NCBI GenBank assembly: GCA_038503035.1
Contig: JAVSML010000938.1
Coordinates: 1-64,000, forward strand
Source: Crocodylus rhombifer
Taxonomy: Eukaryota; Chordata; Crocodylia; Crocodylidae
DNA length: 64,000 bases
Direction of reading: 5' to 3'
This document shows positions 21,466-32,350 of this stretch, piece by piece. The position numbers were made by a program, and so were the translations under genes. Under the pieces are notes generated by a model, which saw only the letters and a program-made list of their open reading frames with translations, had not been told where the DNA came from and searched no databases. Each line of letters starts with the position of its first letter. Position 1 is the stretch's first letter.

Positions 21466-22854
21466 AGGCACACATGGACAGACAGGCAATACATGATGAT
21501 GTGAAACTAAGCGCCAAACAAGCTCTCGTTAATTCACAGCAATGCTCTCTCGTTTTGAAAACACCAGTATGGCAGATGGGAACAGGAGCTTGAATATTTG
21601 AACTTTAACTTTCCCTAATATCACCCCATTTACTTTGTGTCAGAGCACTGTTTATCTTTTGCTGCTCACATTTAAATGTCAAAGTATCAGCACGTCTAAA
21701 TTCCGCATTTGCAGATGGAAACTGTCAGTTCTTAAATACAGAAAGGCACCCGGGAATGTAATATACATATTACTTTGTGTTGGAGTTTAACCTTTAAAGC
21801 TTCTACTTAAGAGCATGGTTTTGAATGAAGCCCATCAGTTTAATAGAATAATAATTTACTGTTATATTGCACCTTCATCCCAAAGGACCCCAAAGTACCG
21901 TGCAAAGTTATATATATGAGCAGAGTCGAGTTCCTATGCATGATTATACTACTAATAAAAGCGTGATAGAACAAGCGACTAAGGAGTCTTATGCTTCCTC
22001 TAGTCCTTGAGCTTTCTGCCTTCGTAGGATCAGAAAGAAGAAAGATTGGAGTGAGTACAGTCGAAAGCACATGGCCATTATACTGTTCCTCATTTCTCTG
22101 TTCCGAAGAACAGTCCACTTCTCGGTGATCATGGCAATAAAAAGCCTCCGTTCTCGAAGAAGCGCTCTGCATACATTATTTAAAATGCCACTTTTAAAAG
22201 CGAGAGAGAACATGGGGCACTTTAACTCTCCAGTGCAGATGTCTGGGCTAAGAGCACAAGTAGGTTCCATTAATGAGCACATCAGTCTGGGCTAACTTCC
22301 TCCTTCATGCCTTTCCCTGGCATGTAACCCTGGCTTTGTGCCCTGGGAATTAGCTGCCAGGGAATGAGGTCTGGCTTCTCTACAGAGCACTGAGAAATCA
22401 CCTGTCGAAGGTCTAGCTTTTCATGGCTCAGTGAGCAAGAATCTGGTGTCATACAAGTGACATATCCAGGTCCAGGTCCCCTTTGTGATGACAAGGCAGG
22501 GATCATTAAGTGTCCCGTTGAACTAGCGTCACAATGAAAGGGACTCATATGAACTGCAAGAACTATTGCATCTTAGCACAGGCACTGAAACAAAAGTGGC
22601 AGTGAGTGGCTGGGAATGGATTTGAGGCTTTGTCTCATAGAAACACCAATGTATGTAAAAGTTTCTATTTTGCCAGATGCCCAAAGGAGTTAGGCACCAA
22701 AGGCCCAATGGATTTCAATGGGATTTAGGCACCTCATTCCCCTAGGCTCCTTTGAAAATCCCAACTCTTTTTCCCACTGGTCAATGGGAGAGGGGCAGAA
22801 CTCACCAGTCACAACACCCTTCAGGATGGCCTACTTGGTACTTCCTGGGCACAT
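21466..22854. other. Non-coding block; short MIR-like piece at about 21850-21905
   Basis: 'attgcaccttcatcccaaaggaccccaaagtaccgtgcaaag' near 21870 resembles the reversed 3' part of a MIR-type SINE. Opposed frames at 21840-22295 show no domain. Otherwise nothing recognised. Confidence 0.4.
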
Positions 22855-22962
22855 CTACACATGCATTAATGCGGCATTGTTATGGTGCATTAAGCTGAGT
22901 ACTTGTAGGAATAACAGGTACTAACTCAGTGTGCAGAAACCGGTGCTACTGGTGCATGGTCT
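22855..22962. mobile_element. MITE left-end fragment
   Basis: GGGCACATCTACACATGCAT and 'taatgcggcattgttatggtgcattaag' match the left end of the family at 10260. The CR1 at 22963 cuts it off. The piece at 23205 may be its other half or an unrelated copy. Confidence 0.5.
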
Positions 22963-23165
22963 TTTCATAGATTTCATAGACATCAGGGCTGGAAGACACC
23001 TCGCAAGATCATTGGGTCCAGCCCCCGCCCAAGGGCAGGAAGTCAGCTGGGGTTAGATGACCCCAGCAAAATAAGCATCCAAACGAAACCTGACCATGTC
23101 TAGAGTAGGTGCCTGCACCACTTCTGTGGGTGAGTCTACCCCAGACTCTGGAGACTTGGACAGTA
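22963..23165 (-). mobile_element. CR1 LINE 3' end (minus strand)
   Basis: Starts with two TTTCATAGA-type tail units, then 'catcagggctggaagacacctcgcaagatcattgggtccagccccc' and the reversed C-terminal part of ORF2 ('gcatccaaacgaaacctgaccatgtctagagtagg'). It belongs to the subfamily ending TCTATGAAATCTATGAAA, like those at 27484 and 34751. Confidence 0.85.
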
Positions 23166-23204
23166 AAAAAGTAAAACTAAAACAGGCTTCAAGGGAAGCT
23201 AATG

Positions 23205-23535
23205 CGCAGTAGACCAATTCTACTGCATGCTAGCACAGCTTTCGCCGGGATGTGCTAGTGCGCAGTAGAATCAGTCTACTGCGCATTTAGAGTCTCATGT
23301 AGACGCGCCCCCTGCGGTTTTTTTACAAAATCCTCCTCCACCAACTCGTATCAAACTTCACCCTCTGCTGCTGCCTGTGCCGTGGACCTTGCAGCTCTGT
23401 CCTGGAAACCAAACGCTAGGCTGGGATAAGAGAAGCCTGTTTCACAACGGGCCTTAATGAGATTCTAGCTCTGGCTCTGCCCAGGGAGGAGAGAGCAGAT
23501 ACTGGGCAATCTTTTAGGCCTTCAAGCCCAGGCCT
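23205..23535 (-). repeat. Composite repeat, copy 2 (inverted), with strong hairpin
   Basis: Reverse complement of 19466-19850 over about 330 bp without the small retroposon. The part 23223-23290 folds into a long hairpin: left arm GCGCAGTAGACCAATTCTAC..., right arm ...AGTCTACTGCGC, loop around GCTTTCGCCGGGA. It ends on GTAGACGCGCCCCC, the MITE-family terminal motif reversed. Confidence 0.75.
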
Positions 23536-24699
23536 GCTCTTTTGGTTGCCTTCACAGGGGCATCAGAGAAAGAAGAGGGAAACATCCAGGGGTTCTTCTT
23601 CTTCCTTTTACTCCTCTGTATGGATGCGCAGGCACAGACAGAGTCAAGCCTGTAGCAAAATGCAACAGCCCTTGGATGCCATGTAGCTTTGCTTTCATTA
23701 CAAACATTTTCTACACCCACAGGTCTTCCATTATCACTCCTCCCTACTGCGGTGGGAATGTGCTTTAGCTGTGGCCTCGGACGGAACAAGCCCCAACAGC
23801 CCCATCCTTGTCTAACAGGACTAAAAAGCTGTTCAAAAAGCATCTTTTCCTTCCCAGCAGCAGAGCTAGTGAAATGCTTCCCTTGTTGTTTTCCCAGGAA
23901 TCCTCGGCAGGTTCAGCTGTACAAAGATGTTCAAGCCCTACAAAGAAATCCTGTGCACAACTCAGGCCGCTTAAGGATACATGGAGAATATCAGTCCATG
24001 CTGGATGTGTTAATAGAAAAAACAACTTGCGGATTGCCTCCTACGGACTCCCCTAGTTTGCCTGGCAGATAAATGCAACAAAAGCATTTGGGGAGGAGAT
24101 GGGCTGATACCCAGGTAGAGTATGGCACATGAGGTCCCATCACGCTGTAGCCAGTTCAATCTTCCCGAGACTCCTGAAGTGCAAAAACAGAAGAGGTTGC
24201 TATTATTTGGGCGCAACAGAAAAAGCTACGTGGAGTATGTTAATACCCATCCCGCCGTCTCCATTTAAACATGCCTTTCTGTGAGACTCCCTCCCTCCCT
24301 TTCTGTTATGTTCCCTATGAGATGCCTTTTCACCAATTATCATGGTATTAGCCCGTTTAAAAGGACAAAACAAATGGGCAATTGAGTTCTGATTGCATTA
24401 AAAGCGCTCTTTCCCTTATTTCTTTTTGTTGCCTGGGCCCAGGTTATATATTCATGAAAATAAGACAGCGGGGCTGTCTAGAGACAGGTTTAGATTACAC
24501 AGTCTTCTCCCATGCAGCTCTGTTAATTCTCCTTCCAGCTTCATATCGAGCGCACTCTGAGCCTACGGCATCATGCAGTTTTACACCTGCCCTTCCTGTT
24601 CAGACTTAGCTCCCTATATTCCTCTCTGCCAGTGCATCTTTATCTTAACCCAGGAAGAATGGGTGGTTCATACCCCGGGACATAAGCAGACCTGTGTCC
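23536..24699. other. Non-coding block, nothing recognised
   Basis: Open frames on both strands (23514-24072) overlap each other and lack domains. No repeat family assigned. Confidence 0.45.
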
Positions 24700-24895
24700 T
24701 GTCCTCGGCTCCTTATGGGAGCTTGGGCAACTCACTTCTGCGTCTTGGTTTTCCCATCAGTAAAACTGAGATCCTGATACTGCTTTATCTCACTAGGGTG
24801 CTGTGAAGCTTAATTCATTAATGTTGACAAAGGGATTTGAGGTCTTCAGCTGGGACTCTCGACAGCCGAGCACAATAGCGCTATTAGTATTCGAG
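24700..24895 (+). repeat. MIR-type SINE relic
   Basis: 'gagcttgggcaactcacttctgcgtcttggttttcccatcagtaaaactgagatcctgatactgc' is a near-complete MIR core in sense orientation, with '...gggtgctgtgaagcttaattcattaatg' after it. The right boundary is approximate. Confidence 0.75.
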
Positions 24896-27191
24896 GCAAG
24901 GCTAATACGACTCTTCCAGCCCTGGTTGTCCACCGCCAGCTGCGCTGAATTGTAAAACCGGGCCGTGATGTGAATATAACCACCCCTTGTTGGAGTTAGC
25001 GGCTGTTTTGAACCCGAGGAGATTCACTGCTGAAAGCATAAGCTTCTCCTGCTTTAGGCAACAGAATAACTCCCTGAACTGGCAGAAGTAGTAGGCTCTT
25101 AACCTCTTACATGGTGCAGCCACAAGAAGGGGACAAAGACCAGCTGGTGCTAATGCATGACATGTGGACAGGTATTTGACTGACTCGAATTATCTTACAG
25201 CTTTATGTCGAAAGCCAGAAACATGATGGAAGAAGACTGGCATGCTAATCCAGCCTGCTGCTTTCTCCTCCACACCATTGCCCCCTGTGAACTGCTCCTT
25301 TACCATTTCACTGATGCCTCCTTGCAATAAATAACCATTCAATTAAATCACAATGAAATGCATGTTTGATATCCTTCATTAGAGCAGAACACGCTGGCAT
25401 AAAGAGGTGAAGCAAGGGCAAATTAGGCAAGTAATTGCATTACATTCCTTCCTCCAGCTTGGAAACCTACCCCTTTTTAATTGCAACCCCTTGTGAAGGC
25501 TGAATGGCTATGGTGTAAGATTGTGGCCACGTTATTCCCGCAGCAGGAGGGGAGAGGAGAAGCGGGGTGGCCCTGGCTGAAACGCTGATGTCAGCGCTGG
25601 TGCAGAGCTCCGATTTTCCTGGAGCAACGGGACACGGCATAAGCTGATTTGGTGTGTAATTTTACGGGCAGACTGTAAAATACGGCTGTCGGGCAGTGAT
25701 AAGCTGACAGCTCTATCTGCAAAAATGAGTTCTTTATCTAGATTGATTGGCTTATGCAGTCAGGACCTTTAACTAAACCCGAGTCTGAGACAAAAGCAAG
25801 AGAACGCCAGTTACTACCGGCACGCTGGCTTCCGGCCTCATTAACGGCACCTGGCTCATGCCGTTAACAGTTTGCAACCAATTCTGTATGCCGGCTGGAC
25901 TGTATACGACCAGCTGCAGTACGGTATTCACCAGGGTGCTTTAGCGCACCGTTAACTCGGGTCTTTCATGGGGCTGGTTAAGCTGTTCTCCCACAAATTA
26001 TGAGTTCCCTGTAGAAGCCGTGGCCCTAAAAAGATGGATCAGCTCCAGTTCTTTTCCCTGCAATTTCTCTTCTAGCAAGCAGCCCAGTGTGAGGGTGGCC
26101 ACCATCTTTTCAATCCGGGACATAAATTGGTTTAACTTAAATCAGTTAAGTCTGATACTGCATCTAACCAGGGGATCTTAAACTGGGTTTGGCCATTTTT
26201 AAAGTGGTTTATATGCACCAAATTGCAGGTTTAAACCAGTTTCAGATCTGCTTTGTGTGCAACCTTCCTGTCTTTTGGCAAGGTATATTTGCTGCAAGAG
26301 AAACTGCACGGTGGGTCAGCGGTGGGTAGTGGGATAGGAGGAACTGAATCAGAGGCAAGCTCTCACATCAAGAGGATCCTCAGAGCGGGCTGGTTAAATC
26401 AGCTTTGTGTCCTTCGGTTCTACCAGAACAAACCAGAGGGGACATCTAGGAGGAGAACCGGGTTCGGTATCTCACGGTCGAATGATATAACGAGAGATGA
26501 ATATTTCTGCAGTTTGTCCTTTTTATGAAGGTCATCGGACTGCCTTCAGAACCTGCTGGAAGGCCGGGTTGGGCTCAACCCTTCAACCTGCAACAATTAA
26601 GAGCAGCAATTAAGAGCTGACCTTTTCCCTCTGGGGAGCTGAGAAGAGCAGCGAATAGATCAATCTCTTTCGGGCTTGACCAAGATGGGGGCTCTAAAAT
26701 GGAAATAAAACCCCAACCCTCTTATTTGTCAGGAATACACATTTACCATAAGAGAGAGCACATGGAGTGGCCAATGCCACCTTTGCTTCTTGTAGGGAAA
26801 ATAACATAAATAATGCAAAATCAGATCTAATTATTTAATCACTAAGGAAGATATTTGTGGCATCACCCATCAAAAACAGCACTTTTAGACCAAACTCTGC
26901 TTTTACCTAGCCGATTAACACCAGATTTCATTATGAATGAGCCTGCTTGCTACAGACTAAGGGAAATACTTTCTCTTTCATGCAAAGAAAATAAAGTTAT
27001 TCTGTTGTCTAAACTCATTTATTTCCTGCCCCTTTTCCAGAGCACACATTTGAATCTTTTGTTATCTGAGTGTTTGTTAAATAAAAAAAATAGGATGATC
27101 ATTTATGTAAACATAAGTTCAGACTGGACGGCCGGTCTCAATACAGGCGTTTGCACAATTCTGAATGCTTGACTGCAGACCGAATAGTCTC
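24896..27191. other. Non-coding block with a candidate conserved element
   Basis: No gene. 25600-25960 is of even composition, rich in GATA, TAAT and CAGCTG-like words, and free of recognisable repeats. It is a candidate regulatory element only. 26110-26250 carries 'ttggtttaacttaaatc' and 'taaaccagtttcagatc' words of an unassigned old repeat. Confidence 0.4.
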
Positions 27192-27194
27192 CTA

Positions 27195-27483
27195 GGGTGT
27201 GTCTACACGGGCTTTTATGCGCATCTAAACTTAATGCGCATTAGCCTACTGCGCATTAAGACAATTTAGTCACACATCTACATGGGCTTGCACTAATGTG
27301 CATTAACATGGGTCTGTGGGCTGACTTGGGACTAAAGTAGTTCCAAGTTAATGGATACACATCGTGTGAATGCGGGTTAGCACATCTACACGTTTGCTAA
27401 TGCGATTTAGCTATTCGCACGTAACTTTGATACATATTTTATGCAGGTACCAAATTTAAGCTTGAATAGCCTTAAATTTTCCC
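27195..27483. mobile_element. MITE, left half (split by CR1)
   Basis: Begins GGGTGTGTCTACACGGGCTT and contains repeated 'taatgcgcatta' motifs. The right half resumes at 28036 and ends CAGACACGCCC at 28141. The flanking triplets are CTA and TTA, close to a 3-bp target duplication. Confidence 0.6.
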
Positions 27484-28035
27484 CTTGTACTCGGCCTTGG
27501 TGAGGCCGCAGCTGGAGTACTGCGTCCAGTTTTGGGCTCCACAATTCAAAAAGGATGTGGAGAAGCTTGAGAGAGTGCAGAGGAGAGCCACGCGCATGAT
27601 CAGAGGTCAGGAAAACAGACCTTACGATGACAGGCTGAGAGCCATGGGGCTCTTTAGCCTGGAAAAGCGCAGGCTCAGGGGTGATCTGATGGCCACCTGT
27701 AAGTTTATCAGGGGTGACCACCAGGATCTGGGGGAACGTCTGTTCACCAGGGCGCCCCAAGGGATGACGAGGTCGAACGGTCACAAACTCCTGCAAGACC
27801 GCTTCAGGATGGACATAAGGAAGAATTTCTTTCCTGTCCGAGCCCCCAAGGTCTGGAACAGTCTGCCATTGGAGGTGGTTCAAGCACCTACATTGAACAC
27901 CTTCAAGAGTAAATTGGATGCTTATCTTGCTGGGATCCTATGACCCCAGCTGACTTCCTGCCCTTTGGGCAGGGGGCTGGACTCGATGATCTCCCGAGGT
28001 CCCTTCCAGCCCTAATGTCTATGAAATCTATGAAA
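27484..28035 (+). mobile_element. CR1 LINE 3' end inserted in a MITE
   Basis: A 552-bp 5'-truncated CR1. It starts within ORF2 and ends with TCTATGAAATCTATGAAA. MITE sequence lies directly on both sides, so this CR1 is younger than the MITE. Its last 150 bp are almost identical to 34751-34899. Confidence 0.9.
27485..27943 (+). pseudogene. CR1 ORF2 C-terminal fragment, open frame
   Basis: An uninterrupted frame of about 152 codons corresponds to the part of the CR1 ORF2 protein after the reverse-transcriptase catalytic core. Landmarks in order are LVRPQLEYCVQFW near the start, RRATRM near residue 34, a RLRGDLMATCKFI block, the NGHKLLQDRFRMDIRKNFF block, and a conserved LDAYLAGIL end just before the stop. 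It lacks its endonuclease, the catalytic RT motifs and any promoter, so it cannot act alone. The open frame shows little decay. No host gene is implied. Confidence 0.88.
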
Positions 28036-28141
28036 TTGCCATTTTAAGGTGCATTAAGAGTGCACACTTGCAGACATGTGCCTTAAATGTGCCTTAAATT
28101 GGGCTAATGCACATTAAAAACACACACATGCAGACACGCCC
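28036..28141. mobile_element. MITE, right half (split by CR1)
   Basis: 'gccattttaaggtgcattaagagtgcacac...' through GGGCTAATGCACATTAAAAA to CAGACACGCCC. Its reversed end (GGGCGTGTCTGCATG) mirrors the left end at 27195. Confidence 0.6.
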
Positions 28142-28144
28142 TTA

Positions 28145-29484
28145 ATACAATATTTCTGGATATCATTTTCTATTTTAAAAAGTCCTGAACAGATGTTGTG
28201 CACCCTCATGTCCATCCTCCCTGTGGGTCACCAGCAGGGCTTCTGCTTTTGAGAGCACAACACAGGTCTTTGCCATATCAGCTCACAATGTCATGGTGGC
28301 AGTAGTGGCTGTAGGTTATCACCCATATGGCTCAGTTCTACAAGGGAATGAGACATGTTTCGCTCATGGGTTTCACAATTACTTGCTAAGAGCAGAGGAG
28401 TGTGAGGACTCAGGATTTCTGGGTCCCATTGTAAAGAAACCCCTAGTAGACAGGAGGAATAACTGCAGGGGAAGTCTGAGTCGAAGCACTGATTCTCTGA
28501 AATGCCCCGAGAGTTTCCCTGTCAAGTCTCTCAAGAGTCATTCTTGAACATTTGCAGGCAGATTTTCCCCCTCTGGACTTATCATAAACCAAATTTAGAC
28601 ACTTTTCACAGCAGTGAAAACAACCTTTCAGGCAGAATAAAGTTTTCAACATTATAAGCCACTGAAAACATAATAGAAAGTGTCCTTTAACTATAAGCGG
28701 TAATTCCAGATCAGCCGGGAATTCTTGTTCTTCAGAACTCAGGACAGATAACAGGAGGCGCAGGGCAGATACGAGAAAGAAAGATATGCTCGGGGAATGC
28801 TTCCACAGAACAAGGGAAGGACTGGAAAATATTAGCTAGAAACACTGCCGGGGATGAGGACAGGTCATTCAGGCCAGTGGGTTTTCCAAGAAAAGCTGCG
28901 CCTTGGGAGAGGTGAGTCGAGCAAAAAGCCAACAACTATGAAGCCCTGAATCACTATCTGCACAAAGCCCAGCTGATCCCCTAGGGAATTAAACATAAAA
29001 AAAAAAATCACTTTTCCACAAAGAAACCCCAGTCAACAAAATGTTACCATGAGATGCCTGGTCTCTATGTAAGAACACTGTCCTTCTCCCTGAGCATTTC
29101 CATTTTTTTCTCCATCCAGGTTTTTTTTCCCCTAACTATATTTTTGCGGGGTTCAAAGCTCTCCTGCTATCAAACACAGCTGCATGACCATGCAGCTGTT
29201 AAAGTGGATTACTGGATTAACTCCCACATCAGATGTTTGTCTGTGGCAGGGCTGGAAGTTATTAATTCTGAGGATCCCCGTTTACTTCTTCTGCAAGGGT
29301 TAGGGCCAATGACTGCGCGAGTCGGCGAGATCTCTGTCATGTTACCCAAAGGCAGCCTGTCTTCCTATGTAAGGCAAGTCCATCTATATTTATGCTTAGC
29401 TCATTTTTGTCCAAATTAAGAACCACATCTATTGTGTTATACATAGCACACTAGGCAAGCTAAGCTAACCAGCTGCGTTCAGTT
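28145..29484. other. Non-coding block, nothing recognised
   Basis: No domain-bearing frame or repeat boundary recognised. An A-run lies at 28997-29009, T-rich near 29100-29150. Confidence 0.45.
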
Positions 29485-29487
29485 TAG

Positions 29488-29999
29488 CCCCCGCTATTTT
29501 GCACTGGTGAGGCCACATCTGGAGTCCTGTGTCCAGTTTTGGGCCCCCCACTACAGAAAGGATGTGGACCCTCTGGGTAGAGGGCAAAGAAAATGGTTTG
29601 CAGGGCTGGTGAGGAGAGGCTGAAGGAACTGGCCCTCACACTGAGGAGGGAGTGAACAGCAGCCTTCAGCTCCCTGCAGGGGGGCTGCAAAGAGGACGGA
29701 GCTGGGCTGGTCTCAGTGGGGGCAGCTGACAGAAGGAGCAATGGGCTCAGGTTGCAGCAAGGGAAGTTTAGGTTGGACATTAAGAAGGATTTTATCACAG
29801 GGAGGGAAGTAAAGCACTGGAACAGGTGACCCAGAGAGGTGGTGCAGCCTCCATCCTTGGAGGTGTTTAGGACCCAGGTAGACAAAGCCTTGGCTGGGAT
29901 GATGTAGTTGGGGCCGGTCCTGCCTGGAGAGGGGGGATGGACTCGATGTGACCTCCTGAGGTCCCTTCCAGCCTGAATTTTCTATTATTCTAGATTCTA
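29488..29999 (+). mobile_element. CR1 LINE 3' fragment, decayed
   Basis: Begins at the region encoding '[14 protein letters not shown]' (GCACTGGTGAGGCCACATCT) and runs to the CCTGAATTTTCTATTATTCT tail. The reading frame is broken by stops and small indels: the region after GGGTAGAGGGCAAAGAAAAT is shortened. Same subfamily as 49728, 55388 and 63600. It is a dead copy. Confidence 0.9.
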
Positions 30000-30000
30000 C

Positions 30001-31323
30001 AGAAAAACTTATCACCTTCTAAGCAATCACGACTAAGCGAAGACAGTCCGAGGAAGACCAGCTTGACCACTCTGACTCTCTCAAACTCAAATGTCCTAAA
30101 CCCTCATCAGCTGCTTACTACTGCATGAGTGAGCAGGCCACGATCTTTCTCAGCTTTGATTTTAATTCTTTCAAACCCCTTCCTTGGATGCAGAAGTCTT
30201 TGGGCTCTGCATTTCAGCCAGGCAGCTACCTTTGAGATAATCCATGTTAACTGCAGCCTTGAAATTGGCTGCAGACTCCCAGGCATTCAGCTCGTGTGTC
30301 CGAATCACTTGACCAAGCAACATAAAAATACAGGTATTTTCAAAGACGGCAACGTCAACAGCACAAAAGGCTAAAATTTCCTTGCAAACTCAGAAGCAAC
30401 CCGCAGAAAGAAGCCGTCACGGCCAGAAGCGAACAAGAGCAACTCCTGTTAATGATACTGCGGGCGGGTGCCAGAAGCCACGATCATATCATGTCTCATG
30501 ATAGCTGGTGTTTCTCTTACAGGCTCAGCTGTTGGAAGTGAATTTTAAAGACAGGCTGAAGCTGTTATGAATGAGAAGTATGTTCCTTGTTCTGGTAAAA
30601 ACTTGAAAACGTGACTTGCAGGCACCCTTCTGGCTCAGGCCCCAGGAGCAAAGAACAAGCATGCAACTCTGATTATGTGTTTTTAAAAAATTGTTGGTTT
30701 GCTTTTTTTTAAATCTTATTTCTTAAGTCAGTCTCATGATTTTTCAGGTGCTGGCTCCTGAATGAGGGGAACGTCTCTGCTGAAGGTGTTAAAGGTGCTC
30801 TGGCTGGTGGCTGAGAGACAAGACAGTAGCGGGGGAGGAAGCAGGTGGGCAAAGGACCAGCCGCGCCGAGAGCAGAAGGGTTTAGCACAGAAGAGCTGGG
30901 CATGTGGTCAACAGCACATCAAAACCAACTGTTGCCCCTGTGATCACACCTGGCCCTTCCTTTAGGCTTTAGCAAAGGTAACATTTGTGCATGCTTGACA
31001 GAAGAGGTGAATTATAAAGGGGGAGAACTGAATGGTATCTGTAAAACACTCCCTTATAGCAGCCAATGCTTAGGATAAAAATCAAAATCACTCACGTTCT
31101 CACTGAGGGCCCTGTCGGACTCCCCTGATAGTTGCAGGAGTTGCCATTTCCTTGAGCAAGACTTTTATCGTTCCTTAAACTCAGTGTCTGTCTTCCTCAG
31201 TCTAGCTGAACGTTAAAAAGGCTCGGGTGGGCTCTTTCAGCAGCAGGCAGATGAATCTGTTTGTAACAAAGTGCATTTGCATATGGGGAGAAAATCATCT
31301 CATCTTGGTTGTGTCTTCTTTAA
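30001..31323. other. Non-coding block; 92-bp segment repeated at 40.5 kb
   Basis: 30119-30210 ('ctgcatgagtgagcaggccacgatctttctcagctttgatttt...gaagtctttgggctctgc') recurs in the same direction at 40489-40578. The rest holds no gene or recognised repeat. Confidence 0.5.
30119..30210 (+). repeat. Unassigned dispersed repeat, copy 1
   Basis: About 80% similar by eye to 40489-40578 over 90 bp, same orientation, 10.4 kb apart. Family unknown. Confidence 0.6.
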
Positions 31324-31550
31324 GGCTAGGTACAGACATTCAAAAAGCCTGAGGCGGAAGTGATCCAAGTTATGCGGTTTTTTGTGAGCGGCGTAATTTA
31401 GATCAGTAGCGAACAGAATGCACGTTCGCCCTTTCACAGGTGGAGGGTCAAATCTTGGACCATTTCTAAACCAGTTTGTGTGCGCCAAACTTCTCCTCTG
31501 TTACGGGTACAGATCAATTTCCGATCACTTGGGCCAGGTACAGACATTAC
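31324..31550 (-). repeat. TACAGACATT MITE-like element
   Basis: Starts GGCTAGGTACAGACATTCAA, contains the core 'gtaatttagatcagtagcgaacagaatgcacgttcgccc' and 'ccagtttgtgtgcgcc', and is followed by a second GGGCCAGGTACAGACATTAC at 31531. The repeated start is in direct orientation, so this may be two abutting units. Related to 11684-11800 and 12180-12480. Confidence 0.55.
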
Positions 31551-32068
31551 TCTTTTACCGGTAAAAGTGCCAATTTGGAAATAAAACCCTGTCTCTCTGA
31601 GATAAGATGACCTCCCAAATGCCGTGGCAATGCTATGGTAAAGTGAGAGGCCTGAGGAAGGGTACTGTGATACCCTAAATCGTGCTCATGTCTATCCCAG
31701 CCATGCAGTTGGTCCAGTAGAAGATATCACCCACAAGAAGCCTTGCCTCTTGTGTACTACAGCGAGACTTTTGAGGGGATTCTTGCAGACATTGTATAAG
31801 GTGAGAGGGTCCCAGCATCTCAAGATCAATGATTCAAGAGGTGTGTTTTTAGTCTGGAAACTCAATGTTCTGGCTTCAGCTTATGCTTTGTTATCCAGCC
31901 CTGGTCCAGCTGCCTACCTCTGTGAATTTAGGGCCCAAGTTTCAGAAGTGCTTGCAATATGCATCTCCATTTGTTTTAACTGCAGTTGCAGGTGCTCCGT
32001 CTCTGAAAAAGCAGCTGTCTGGGTGAAAGCAAGGGAGGGATACAGCAGAGGTCCTTATATGCATGGAA

Positions 32069-32128
32069 TTGGGACCCGGTGATCCCGTGAGGTCCCTTCC
32101 AGACCTAATGTCTATGAAACCTATGAAT
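32069..32128 (+). mobile_element. CR1 LINE extreme 3' tail
   Basis: Only the last 60 bp remain: GATCCCGTGAGGTCCCTTCC, 'agacctaatgtctatgaaacctatgaatt'. A very short 5'-truncated insertion. Confidence 0.75.
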
Positions 32129-32244
32129 TCAGTGGCTGTTCCCAGTTAATGGCCAGGGCAATACTATTTACCTGTCTACCAGTTGGTCTTTCCATGGCCC
32201 TCCAATCCAGCAGTACCGGGATATCCCCAAAGCTTTGGTTAAGT

Positions 32245-32350
32245 GCTCCTCATATCACATCTCTGAGGTAGGGGAAGTTATCAGACACAATTTGCAGAAA
32301 GGGAACTGAGGCACCAAGAAATGAAGGGCCCAAATTTGTGCAGAGCCCAG
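32245..32350 (-). repeat. MIR-type SINE relic (minus strand)
   Basis: 'atctctgaggtaggggaagttatcagacacaatttgcagaaagggaactgaggcaccaagaaatgaag' resembles reversed MIR. Old and diverged. Confidence 0.55.
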
